Positions 49,197-61,451 of a DNA stretch of 64,000 nucleotides are shown here, piece after piece. The stretch spans positions 11,554,248-11,618,247 of the forward strand of contig NW_019211454.1 in NCBI RefSeq assembly GCF_002443255.2, given 5' to 3'. The notes below the pieces were generated by a model. The model did not search any database, was not told the origin of the DNA, and worked only from the letters and a program-made list of their open reading frames with translations. The position numbers and the translations under genes are program-made. This DNA is from Varroa destructor. Lineage: Eukaryota; Arthropoda; Arachnida; Mesostigmata; Varroidae. Each line of letters opens with the position of its first letter. Positions within the stretch are counted from its first letter, which is position 1.

Positions 49197-52100
49197 ATTC
49201 ACCGTTTTTACGGAAGGCGTCAGTAAATATCCGTTAATTTGCGTGCGCCTGATAAGTGGTAGTAAGACAAGAAGTAAACAAATACAAGTTAGTAATAATC
49301 AAAACAACCATATAGTCGTCCTACAATTTCGCTTTTTTCTTTTCCGGTGCTTGGATTCGTCGTATAAGAAAATAGGAAAAAACAATTAAACTTACGCATG
49401 CACTGGTCATTTGTTAAACGGACACGAATAAACAAAATGACGGACGAACATAAGATATTAGCAATAACATTTCAGGAAATCTGAAACATTGAAAAACGAG
49501 TACACCATATCGTCCGTACGTAGGTGACATCCTGTATCCCAGACCTGTTTGTATACAGGATTATGCAGGTGTCTATTCTAGCAATCACAAATTAACTATA
49601 TCTGACTAACCGACCGATAGATTTGATTGACCGCGATTTGATAAACCATATGTTGACTAAAAAACAAGGAGATCATTGACTTTTTCCATAAACGGTTTCG
49701 CTGGTAAAATCATGTATAACAAATAATTCTATTTGCTTTTTCTGTGTGTAGCTTGTCATTCGCCTAGTCACCCAAATGGGTCGTGGACCAACCGTGGTAC
49801 AGTCCGATTTACACGTGCTACGAATATTGTTTAAATTCTTTTCTTATCTGCTTTCGTACGAATATTTCCCTTGAAACACACAAATTGCAATCAGTCCATG
49901 GTCCTTCATATCAGACCCGCCCAGAGGAGCAAAGTACAAAGTGGATCTATCACATATATTAAAAATGTATGCATGCATGTATGTCTATACACCTTGTGTC
50001 AACGAAATAAACCAGTTGAGGACAGATTTTGCCCGATATCAACTTGCTAATGGCACACTCGAGTGTTTTTATGGCTAAAAAAATACCTTCAACTCCAATG
50101 GCAATTGTGATATCTTCTACTTTTTTTTAATAATCGTGTCCGCGAAATACCCTTTTACTGTTATTTTCAAATTAATAATATAATAAATATGTAGTTTATT
50201 AGTAATTAACAAATGTTTGACCAAACCTTCCACATTTCCGGCTTAGGTTTTTACTCGGTCATTATTTTGTATTGTCCTGGTGGCCATTTAAGATGTAATT
50301 TAAATAAATGAGCCATTCAGAGCCTTAGCGTATATGGCTCAAGCTAACTACGCTGCCGAACGCCCGTTGCTACCCTAAACCAGCGAAGTTTTTTGGCGTT
50401 CTGGGGTCATCAACGGGGAGAACCCTCTCCTCATTGCTGATGATAGATAACAATTCGAAGTCCGTTTGTCACCGTTATCACAAATTTATCGAGGCGATGG
50501 AGTACGTAGTAGCGTTGCATAAGATATTGAACATTGAATTGAATGTTATAAATTAACATAACACCACTGGTCCCGATGGTAAGTTGTTGTGTTACCAAGT
50601 GTATTTATCTAAAGACAGTAACTTCACATATTGTATCTTGCTTTGAAAATATTATTATATTTCAATTCAGCGCTAATATTCCCGTTAAAAATTAGCTACT
50701 TTTGAACATGATGGCGTTGTTTTGAGTTAGTAACAAGGATTGTTTATCTTGACCATTGTTACAGTCAAGGTTGTCAAAGGCGTGACCAACTTTTTCGGGG
50801 AGGAATTAGTTTCGATCCTTTCTATCGACTACCAAACGTGGCTGAAAATTAACATAAACAAATAGAACGCTTCAAATAAAAGTAGATAGATAACCTTGAA
50901 TACGAGTTTTTGAAAATTCGTACCTAGAGCGGACGTGGGAACCTATTTGTGCTGAAAATTAGCTATTGTATTTACAATGCAAAATATGTAGATGAAAGTG
51001 AAACGTATAGATCTCTGGGAATCATTTGTCTTGATGTCGTCGTCTACGGTATCTTCTCGCGGTGACTTCGAGGTAGCAGTTGCGGACTCGGCGGATTGAT
51101 GATACCTGGCAAATCATACAAGTATGTCACGCTTTTAATAGACACGTAGACAAAAATATAGGGGCAACAGAATTATTTACGGAAACTTGCTTGCAGAAAA
51201 ACAACATTGAAACTGACTGGACTCTACGATAATTAAAAATCTATCGTTGGCCAAATATGACCTGGTGTGTAAATCCAGTAAACAGAAGCACTACATCCGA
51301 GAGACGGAAAACCGCGGTGCAATGCCCCAGTCGCGCGACATGTTAAGCATTTCAAAGCCTTTCATTTAGTCTGTGCAAAGCCCTGAAACAATTGAAATAG
51401 CTCAATCTACAGCGGTGAAATGCTTTAAGCTAAAATGTTGTATTTAACACAAATCTTAATCTATAACTACTACTACTAACGACTGATAAAGGTTGTAAAA
51501 TAAGTGTTTTTTTATTTTTTTTTATTTCCAAACAAATGCAAATATATTTCAGTAAAACAATAAGACTCCTGCTGGAGACCAGGGGGAGTAGGCTTAAGCT
51601 GTGTTTGTTGTATTCACCTACTATACGTTCAGTTATCATTATTACCTTCCTAAATAGAAAGATGTAGCCTATTGAAGCTATTTGTTGAATACCGGAAAGA
51701 GAAAATTGCGCCTCATGCACTGTCTGTATTCATAAAAGGGCTTAGGCCAATTGTGCCAATCGCTCGTCGATCGTCTTTGAAAATATGGGTCCAATACGAG
51801 CTTATCTCTGGCTGTTAGGCGTCAGTCCTAAAGGATCTAGATTAAGTCCATCTGCGTCAACTAGTGTAGCGTAAATGTCTGTTATTCAAGCTTATTGTTA
51901 GCGTGTGTCCTGTGCGCAGCATATATCTGTTTGTATATGCGTATGTCCATATGTATTTACGCTTCGTCAGCGCGTTGACTTTGTGGCCGGCAGTTTATGG
52001 CTTCCCGACTTATTTCATGCATACCGCTTCGGGAACCCAAAAATGTGCTACCAAAAGCAAAATCTGAAAACTTTGTAGCATTGGTATCCTTTGTAATTTT

Positions 52101-53548
52101 GGCTTTGTAATCGACAATGATATACGTCGTCATAAGGGTACGTCTCTATATATGACCGATATGACAGAACCACATGCATAAGATCAGGTGCACTTGCGTG
52201 GGCCTACTCGATTTATTATCGATATAGTGTTAATAAACAGATATACATACAAATGTGTGGACAATGTGAATCGGGTGGAGAAACAGAATGTGATACGTGA
52301 ATATCTATAGGGTAAAGATGTAGTGTTTACGGCAGGAGAAAAATTGAACATAAGGATATATATATATATTTCTGTTGAAATCTATATCTCGTGAGTGAAG
52401 GAATGCGTTCAACAGCATGCGTCATTAGTTTACTTTTACATTGATCTTGAACTTGTACTTTTTTTTTTGTAGAATGCACATAAAAGATTGCAGCTAACAT
52501 GTTGCAGCTTTGACTAAATCGTGAGAAAAATATACGCACACTAAGCTCTAGCAGATTTCAATACGATTTTTCGTACCTTTCGTCACGAACACTGCAATTT
52601 GTTATGGCCCATGATAAGCGAAAGTTCTTAGAACTCTGCCCGAATAGATTAGCTCGAGGCAACGATTGAAAATTCTGCTCGGTCTTCAACACGTAAAGAC
52701 GCTGAAAGGTAGACTATATCTGGTATTATCCAGTGGGTTCAAACAACGAAAACAGTTTCTTCCTTAATAAATAGGTCGGATAGGCGATACGGTCACCAAG
52801 GACCTGAAGGATGATCAAGATATAATTATTTTATTTTTATTTATAATTATTTAAATATAGATGTTTGTCACTATGTATAAATAGCATTTTATAGATATGA
52901 TTGTATGAATAGGATTTGCTAAATAGGATTGCCGATATGTCTAGATATAGATTTTATCAGATAGCACTAACTGTGTTGATGTCACACTATCATAACTAAG
53001 TAGAGCGACAGTCGTATCTTATTGTCCGACTAAACTATGTTTATGATTCCACTACGGTATGCATTGGCAAAAGACTACCTCAAGCTACATAAAATTTTGG
53101 CTAAAATATCAAAGCAGTGGTAGGCTTTTTTTTTTTCCACTTAATCGTATCATAGTAATTGGGTAAAAAAATAGAAATTTAATGCATTAAAGGTTGCTTT
53201 TGAAGCTGTCGATTCTTAATCGAACAACTTCCGAATAGGCCGTATATCACTCTTTTTTCCGTTTCTACATGTTGAAATTCTCTAAGAAAAAGTTGCGGTT
53301 TTGAAGTTTGTAAGCTATTCCTGAACTTGTTTTGATTGTCCATCTAAAAAGAACCCCCTGAATCGCTAAATAGGCTGCTGGCTTCTTTGTGAAACCAAGT
53401 GTCCCGAAAATGAATTACTTCTGAAATTAATTAAACCCTTTAGCGTTGGCAACAAACTTAATTAAGTTATAGCAATAGAATACGAATAGGTCGATACTAA
53501 GGGCGATCGACGCCTTTACGTCCTTGTCATTCTTTGACGACATGTTAC
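49197..53548. other. AT-rich background, no supported gene
   Basis: Only short frames (longest 51430-51720 on the minus strand, 96 codons, unrecognised). Contains the 9-bp stem at 49529-49561 and mild A+T-rich tracts near 50160-50210 and 52820-52870. Confidence 0.6.
49529..49561. repeat. 9-bp hairpin with 15-nt loop
   Basis: ATCCTGTAT (49529-49537) is the exact reverse complement of ATACAGGAT (49553-49561). Inside the loop ACCTG can alternatively pair with CAGGT just downstream. About one or two such stems are expected by chance. Confidence 0.5.
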
Positions 53549-53598
53549 AGCTTCTCAATATACATAGCGGTGAGTTTCGCTATGTATATTGAGAAGCT
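53549..53598. repeat. perfect 21-bp hairpin followed by T-runs
   Basis: The arm 53549-53569 begins AGCTTCTCAATATACATAG. It is the exact reverse complement of 53578-53598, around the 8-nt loop GTGAGTTT, whose end bases can form one more G-T pair. Directly after the stem come A and then T6, G, T5, G, T6. On the plus strand this has the layout of an intrinsic (or RNA polymerase III-type) terminator or a short-hairpin RNA unit. The stem is longer and less G+C-rich than usual for bacterial terminators, and no transcribed gene is evident upstream. Confidence 0.95.
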
Positions 53599-53704
53599 AT
53601 TTTTTGTTTTTGTTTTTTCGTTAACGAAATCAGCATATAGGACCGCAAATATGTCTGATTAGGAAATCAGCATGGGCAATACAATGTTCTAGAAAAGTTT
53701 AATA

Positions 53705-53723
53705 CTATCTATCTATCTATCTA
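53705..53723. repeat. (CTAT)n tetranucleotide microsatellite
   Basis: Four and a half to five uninterrupted CTAT units, about 110 bp after the 53549 hairpin. Confidence 0.9.
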
Positions 53724-53957
53724 ATTCACTCTAATATAGAATTGATCGCTTTCTTTCATAACGAGACGTGACACAAACTAACAAAGGTGCTTCCTTATAT
53801 CTTTCAAAATCACCAATGGTTATATAACTGTCTGGTGGAACAGAAACACTAACATCCTTAATTATTTCTTTTACCGAATAGGTTCAACGAAACGGCTCTA
53901 TGTAAAGAAGATTGACTGTGAAAAACATTGAACTACACTCGTCTATGTATTTTGCAA

Positions 53958-54001
53958 TAGTCGCCTAAAAACTAGATATTAAACTAGTCGCCTAGATATT
54001 A
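53958..54001. repeat. tandem duplication differing by a 6-base indel
   Basis: TAGTCGCC and TAGATATTA occur in the same order twice (53958-53981 and 53985-54001). The first copy carries TAAAAAC between the halves and the second does not. A second local duplication, GAACTTAAATA, follows near 54174-54198, so this stretch looks prone to slippage. Confidence 0.8.
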
Positions 54002-57000
54002 GATAAACAGCTTAGAATGATATGTGTGCAGGCACTACATTATTTTGATTTTATATTATGAATATTACTTATTATATTAAATTGATTACGAGCCTCAACT
54101 TTTAACTCGTTCAATATTTTACTAGTAACTTTTACTTTTACACACGTTGAATGAGAAGTCTATTAATAACTTAGAACTTAAATAGAAAGAACTTAAATAA
54201 AATAAATGTAACAATATATAGAAAACAGATATAAAATAAACAGAAAGCATAGATAGTCCTGGCAGAAATCGCATTCCTTAAGAAATTTTGGGTTTGCGGT
54301 GGCTCTGTAAGTTAACTTCAAAGAGATTTGCATATCTATCTTCTCTTAACTGACAACCTGTATTCGCAAGAAATGTCGGAAGTTCAGAGCCTGTCACCCA
54401 CTTCACGAAGATATAAGACAATTAATACTAATAATAAGCATTGTCAAACATCTAATATAAGATTGTATATTGCTCTACGGTGGAAACCCTTATTTCGCAT
54501 TTTTTGCCCCTGGCAACAATTTGTTAGCGTTGTTTCAAATTAAACGATATGTTTGATATTAGGCGTATTATGAAATACTTCTAGAATAGAATGTCTGCGA
54601 TTTCGTGTAACTATCTTCGGATTCATGATATGATAGCTTATGACCAACTCCTCTTATTTATACTTGTCCTACCGAAATAGGTAGGCTAACGCCTCTATGG
54701 CTATCGTTTATCGCCCGTTATTCAGTATCTGACGGAAACGTTTACCGCTGCTTGGTCGGGCTTTTGCATGTACTGCCGCGGGACGGTGGCTAACCATAGC
54801 TAGTATGTTGTTTATCTTTATGCTGACATGTCTATCTTCACATATGCACATAACCATTATAAATATACGTGCATAAAAGAATGGCTGTCTTTATAAGGTT
54901 TGATATAAACAAATGACCCGAGCGAGTCCACAAAAGAAGCGCGGCCTAAGTCATCTTTACCTTTGCCTTAGCCTGTTGCACGAATTGGATGGTTGCGGAT
55001 ACAAAGATTTTTCGTTCGTTCAGCTCGTTCTACCTTGGTCTGACAGACGTCTTCTTGAAGCAGCAGTATTCATGGCTGAGGAAATTTTCTTGTTTCCCAG
55101 AGGGTCTGCGCTACGCGGTCGTCAACATGTCAGATGAAATCGGAATGATGCGCGTTCTCATTACAATGAATACCGCACGCCACTGACATTACAAGAATTC
55201 ACCAGAACGCTGTACTTGTGCAGGCCCACAGCCTGTTACGGCATAACTTTTCGTCCCATCATTGCTATGCGTCGTGTTTGATGCTAGGCCCCTAGAAGAG
55301 CAAGGTATATAACGGTCCCTATAAAGGTCGGCCGATTTCTATCTGCGACTTCAATCGGCGCGACTGGCTAGGTTTAATAATTAAGCGTGGCTGCTTTGCG
55401 CTAAGCAGCTCAAACATGACGCACGCAATGAGACCGGCATAGTCGTCGAAGGTGATAGGCGGCAGCCGAACAAACTAGCAGCCTCCTTGAGGACAATTCG
55501 CTGGCGTGCTAAAATGTTAGTCGGAGTATTTCTCTAGCCACCACAGGCCGTAGCCGACCAATGGGATTAGCCAGTCGTATGGTTCGCAGTCCTTGCGCAA
55601 GCATCGATCTGGCCAAGGAGGCAGGATCCATTGGGCTTGACTAAAAGCTCGATTATGGAAAAGCTGAACGGTCCAATGCCAATGGAAACATAGCAGAAAG
55701 CACGATTAGCATGAAATGCAGTGTTCGGCCTGGTGATTTGCTTTGATAAAAAATGTGCGCGGTCAATTAAGCTGAGATACTGACACCCGTTCTATGACTT
55801 TAGCGTGGTACTCAAATTGTATCATAGATGCTTGACTGAAAGAATCAAGCGTGTCGATAGCCCATGATCGATACTCAGTTAGCAAATGAATCTTATGAGC
55901 TCTAGTTTTTTCTATGTGACATACATAGATATACCAGGGGAACTTTTGATGTCACGCGTATAGACATGGAAAATTAAAAAAGTTGAAGGAAGCTTTCGAA
56001 GTTTCTTAGTTACCACAAAGACAGCGCATGCTATCTCGCTAAAGAAGAAGAATATTTGTCAATATTATGATTATTATCACGCTAAGTAACGGTAATTAGT
56101 TTTGATATAGTTATATGATATATAATAGTTTCATATTCGACAGCTAGAGAGCGATAAAACTAAATTAACCCTTTAAGTGTTGGGATAACTCGACGTACTA
56201 GATTTTTAATAATCTGATATGTCTAATTATGGCCATCATTTTCACGATGTTTATAGGTACTCTCCTGTAAGAAAGGCCTCCGAATCAGTCTCAGGCCAAG
56301 GCGACCTTCAACACATTGGCTTATGACCTCAATTTTGCGACGAATACGTTTGCCTTGCATAATTAAATCGTGTCTGGAACAACATAAAAAATTATTGTTA
56401 CTTTGTAAGGACTTAAATTAATTTATTACTGTCATATTCCAGTTATTGTTGTTCTTGCTATTGTTGTTGTTGTCTTTGAGGTCAGTTTGGTCGTTTTGAA
56501 ATACAATATTCTTGTTGTCTCTCTGAGGGAGCTACTGGTAATTGCGCGCCGGTTTTGCAAACATCTGTTCCGTATATTTTTTGGGAAATTCGTTGCTATG
56601 GTTACTATGCTATAAACTATAAAATCCCGCTGTACTGCTAAGTGCTTGTGCTTTTAGGAGCTTAATCCTATATCAGGAATAAATGGCGAACCTTATAACA
56701 CATCTCCGCCTTACAATAATAAAGAGTAGTTTATCTAACCATATATTTTAATGCACGTTTCAGACTTTGTTTATTCAATCCTCGTTAATATGATCGTTGA
56801 AAAACCGTTGTTTTGCTTATCTCACTAAAGCATAAGAAGCCGTGCATAAATCCCTGTGTAACTTTTCCAGTGTCTTCCAAGTTCTGTTACATGGTAAAGT
56901 TGTCTATATTTTGTACGTACTGATAGTAGATTAAAGGTTGAATATTGCATGTCACTAAAAATCCTACTGCACGAACAACATCTAAAACAACAAGAAACAA

Positions 57001-57456
57001 ACATTAAATTCAACATTTGGCTTTAAAATAATATCGTAAAGTTAATATTAATGCATGTAGACACAAAATAGAAGTTATAAATTCGTTGATTGCAAGGCCA
57101 GTGCGTCGTCTTGTTGGAGCTGCTGCTGCTGCTGCAGATGTTCTGCGCTTGCGTAGCTTCAACGTAAAAGACCCGTTTTGAACCACCCTATAATACGTGG
57201 CTTATATGAGACGATATTTAATTACGCGAACCTTATAAAGGACAAGCTAAAGACAAGATAAACCCTATAAACGAATAGTAATGATTACGTGAAAGTGACG
57301 TTACGAGAAGACGTGCACGTGTTTCTTTCAGAGGAGCATAAACCTATCCGTTTGTCGCCTCTTAGTCGGATCTCGATTAAACAGCGACCCGACAGACTGC
57401 ATATGCTCCGCGTAGTGACCCGGAAAATACGACTATGGCCCTAATAGAGGGTTGCA
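54002..57456. other. no supported gene
   Basis: A G+C-richer patch at about 54900-55700 contains overlapping plus-strand frames (54913-55137 and 54989-55186) with no recognisable product. A G+C-rich 7-bp stem lies at 55390-55409 (GCTGCTT and AAGCAGC). The rest is A+T-rich with (TTG)n near 56460. Confidence 0.6.
57119..57135. repeat. (GCT)5 trinucleotide repeat
   Basis: Five to six GCT units between TTGGA and AGATG. If translated it would give poly-Leu, poly-Ala or poly-Cys depending on frame, but no surrounding open frame supports coding. Confidence 0.9.
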
Positions 57457-57500
57457 ATAGAAGCTATACAGAAACAAGCTTCTATCTGTTATAGCTTTTT
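57457..57500 (+). promoter_or_regulatory. two mutually exclusive hairpins ending in a T-run (attenuator-like)
   Basis: Hairpin A pairs ATAGAAGCT (57457-57465) with AGCTTCTAT (57477-57485). Hairpin B pairs AAGCTATACAG (57461-57471) with CTG, one bulged T, and TATAGCTT (57486-57497), 11 pairs in all, and runs into T5 at 57496-57500. The two share 57461-57465, so only one can form. The arrangement is that of a transcription attenuator in which A pre-empts terminator B. No regulated gene, leader peptide or ligand-binding domain is evident, so function is inference only. Confidence 0.25.
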
Positions 57501-60500
57501 ATTAAGTTCCTACAAAGGGGTTTAATGGCTGCTAAACGATAGTTACACTGTCTCCATCTCAAACTCAGTGTTTTATTGGCCTTAAAGTAACTGAAGATGT
57601 CTGACGAGTTACTGTAAAACGAAACATTGGTCCATTTATCATGCTGGAACTTATGATTGTTGCCCTACTCACACGCCACATAGAGTGCATGAACCGTACA
57701 CGTGGCCTGAACCGATTGTTGCTGACTAGCAGAACTATTCAAAGGAGATCTAGCCTGGGTTCCTCACGAGTCCTAGGCACGATTATTACGCGCCTGACTG
57801 ATATTCGCATAAGACTATGCTGCCCACACATGGTGGTATATGAGAGCAATTACGGTGACTGGCTGTAACCAATTGACACTAGACGACATCATACAATAGA
57901 AACGGAGCCAGCTGGCATGAGCGTTACTTTACGGTCTTATTTTAGCTTGGATTTTTCCGTATCTGTTGAAATAACTTGTCATCAGTGTAACATAGTACAA
58001 CACCTAAGCTTCTAACAACTCCAGTCCAAAATGCAATGCGGCAAATATATAGCAGCTTTTGGATACCAACTGGATTGAGATCCGTTAGCTTTTGTGCCGC
58101 TGTGACGTGTTGTCTTTTCCGTGACGTCAACTCAGTTCGGCACCATTTCTATTACAGGTAAACACTCGAAACGTACTTTTAGAGAACAGTGAGGCCACTG
58201 GAAGAGCTTTACGCGGAACGAAACGTCAAAGCATTTTATTCAAGTAAAATCAATTTCTAATTCATTTGTTAGGAGATTTGAAGGACCTTATTTTTTCAGA
58301 CGAGCGCGACGTCCAAATCAGGCTTGAATCCTTAAAAGGAGATACAATGCGGGCACGTACTCACTGCTTGTTCCAGTTCTGTCGCATCGTTCAAGAAATG
58401 GATCCGTTTCCCTCGCCGGTTCACTGTTTTTTGCCAATGCGAAAAGGAGCGTTAGTAAATTCAAATACGCCTCCAGAAATTCAAGCGTTGCCAGGACCGC
58501 TGGATTGTATTAAAATGTCTACATACTTTTTAGCAGCGTGTAGAATGTAGCATACTATAAGCGACCGTGCTTTAGTTTCTTCTAATTTAAACTAATCGTT
58601 ACTCGCGTTTAGCCGTCTGGTATGTACTCCAATGAGCGAACACTGGAGAGTCACGTTTAAAACCATAGTAATTATCTCTAACAAAGACGGAAGTTTATAT
58701 TGGGTGAATATATTTGAAAAGGAGAATGCCGTACGCATTAGGTACATATTATATACATAATATATGTTGTATAGTTTTAAGTTCAATTGAATAAAACTAA
58801 AGAATAGACCCATATTGTGCAACAATATTTCGGAAAATATTTCGACAGTCGCCAATGCCACGGATAGCAAATATGTCTAGGATTTAGAAAATTTCAATTG
58901 CTAAGCGTTAATTTTAGGGAGGTATATTCAATTTTTGCCAGTCAATGCTTGAGCGACAATTTGTCGCCAAACTGAACTTACGACCCAGAACCAAATTCGA
59001 CTCTATTTGATATTCCTACTATCGACACCTATTACCTTCTGCATGCCAACTATAAATATCTCAAAATACAATCTGGCGTCGTTCAGTAGCTACACCAAAG
59101 CGATCCGAGTGCTTTCATCAATGCATCTGTTTGAATCCGAGATTGTCGACCGTAATTTAAGTGATGATTTTATCCGTACTTAAATTCCGTTGGCGAGACG
59201 TCGTCCTCTAGGGTCGCGGAAAACTGGAACGCACTATCAACACCTTACCACGCGTCCTAGCAGCTGTTCGTTCAGCAAATCGAAAGAACTCTGCTTCCTA
59301 AGCCATCCCACACGCGTGGGAAATACAGCAAGGTTAGTGGCGCTGCGAGCGGCTTGCCCCTTTATTCAGCCTCCAACAAAGAGGCCTGCTCCGTTCTCGC
59401 CAACCTATCGTATACGATACTGGGTCATGTTTGTTTTGCTTGATACGGCCTGGTTCAACATCTTGGCTATTTGGGACGCTGGATAACGTAAACCCCCAGC
59501 GTCACTGTTATGGCATCATTCTACGACGAGGAGGAAGAAAATGTAGGTAGCCATGATCCGCAGCGTTTGCTGGAAGCGGTTTGTTCGTCTGCTAACTATC
59601 AACAGTCACAATCCCGGCTGAGTCGCGAGACCGTATGAAACCGGAACTCTCAAATTTTACTTTATCTAGTTTGAGCATTTACTGCCGGGCTTGTCCATTT
59701 GCAAAATGTTGATATAGCGTTCTACTTCACCATTGGGATGCCAAGGGGCGTTTTGCTGAGTGCATAACAGGGCTCTATAATATGTGTAATACTGAAAAAG
59801 ACGCGTCGCTCTGAATGATATAACTGAGACATTTCATGCGTTGTACAAATAACGGATTTTATTGACCAGTTTTTGTTATTCGGTACTCTAAGCTTTGAAC
59901 AAGTTCTCGGAAGGGCCTAATTGAAATATGGCATTAAGAAGATGCTTCACTGGGAATGTAACCGAGATCTTACTGGTCACCTCTAAGGCTTCTTCGGCCA
60001 ATCTGTGAAACGACATATAGGCAGCTTAATATGAATTTCTTTTCCTTACTTTTCTGGGTGCTAATTTCCAATGATCATCTTTGCCTCCGCTGAGTTGTAG
60101 TGCTCAGTTTATTAAACATCGCTAGCCGTGCTATCGACACTTACGATCTTTAAAATTTGACACATTCCTTTGCCGAAAAGCCCATCCGTCAGATGTTATC
60201 AAATGTTAAATTAACCGAAATGTGTGGCAAAGGATCGTAGGCCGTCGGAACACAGCTTTTTTTTCGAAATGCACCACGGCTTTTACTACCTTCATTCACT
60301 TTGATATAATCCTTAGAGGCTGCAAAGTTTCGTCTATGCTTGTGTACGTAGTTCCTAAGCGAACTTGAACAACAGGAGGCACAAAGGTCTATTCATTGTC
60401 ATCGTCCGACTCTTGCTCGTTTCCTTTATTATTTCGATTCTGTGGCTAAAGGACGGTGACTAGTGCATCAATGCTGGCAAACGAATATGGTTGAAAATCC

Positions 60501-61435
60501 GAACGTATATTAGCTGAAGGTAATAGACTGGATTCACTGTTTGATAGGTATGACAACATGACCCGATATGGCAAGATTATAATTGATATCATTACTTGAC
60601 ATAAGCACCAGTGTTTGCAAAAACGGCCCACTGACTTTGTTTAACAGGGATAGGACACAGAAAACAACAGACATTCGCCGTATGATAGAAGAAGTTAACT
60701 GACAGCTGCAGATGCAGATGCCGTATGGTAGGCTGTTTGAGTTGTACCGATATGGATGGTACTGATAGGGAAACAAGAATTGCTAACCTCATTGTACCTT
60801 AGGTTCGGACCCTTGTCATCGCGAAGTGTCAGGTAGGCACGTCACTGAGAGGATGGTCAACGAGGCGCAAACTAACCTACAGACTTACCTACTAGGCGAG
60901 ATAAAACGTTTCAGATGGCCGAACTCATCTAGCACTGCTGTGTCATGACAAATAAACTTCATCTGTCGATAGACCGCTGTGAATATAAAGCCACTGACAG
61001 GACTTGGACGAGCAGGAACGCTAATATAATATACTGATTAGACTGAACGCTTGAAATTAAAATCGGTTACACGTTAGCTTCATATGGACATATAAAATTT
61101 TCTTCGAGATGACTTCGTAAAAGGTGGATATAGCTCGACACCGTACGGTGCGTTAATTAAAGGGGGCGCGAGGCCGTCACAAAATGCGTAGGGCACCCTT
61201 ATTACTGACAACGGTATAGAAAACTGGCTAAACTATGATCGTACCGAGACGGGTACACGACGGCACAGGCAATATCAGCACTTCAACATTAGCTGTTAGA
61301 CGCCGAAACATGCTCTACGAACGCATATAATTTTAGGTAACGCCTTCGACGAATGTTCATCATCGTAGCATGAATTTTCGTGGTTCATTAAACAGGATGG
61401 ATACACTATCACAACAAGAAATTGTATCTACGTGT
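57501..61435. other. no supported gene
   Basis: The ATG frame 57641-57868 can be joined in phase from a weak donor (G|GTGACT, GT at 57855) to an acceptor TTATTTTTTCAG ending 58299, continuing to a TAG at 58550. The donor is poor and neither part is recognisable. At 60833-60882 a GTAGGC, an ACTAACC branch-like motif and CTACAG lie 50 nt apart, without convincing exons. Nothing else stands out. Confidence 0.55.
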
Positions 61436-61451
61436 AAAAAAAAAAAAAAAA
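61436..61451. repeat. poly-A run of 16
   Basis: Sixteen consecutive A after CTACGTGT. There is no retroelement body upstream and no obvious target-site duplication. Confidence 0.95.

Noticed and set aside
57641..58550. Possible two-exon gene (57641-57854 joined to 58300-58550)
   Set aside because: The phase matches, but the donor GTGACT is poor, a better donor (CAG|GTAAAC at 58158) points elsewhere, and neither part resembles a known protein.
19888..60229. Shared 15-mer TTAACCGAAATGTGT at about 19888 and 60213
   Set aside because: A couple of shared 15-mers are expected by chance between positions of a 64-kb sequence, and the similarity does not extend.
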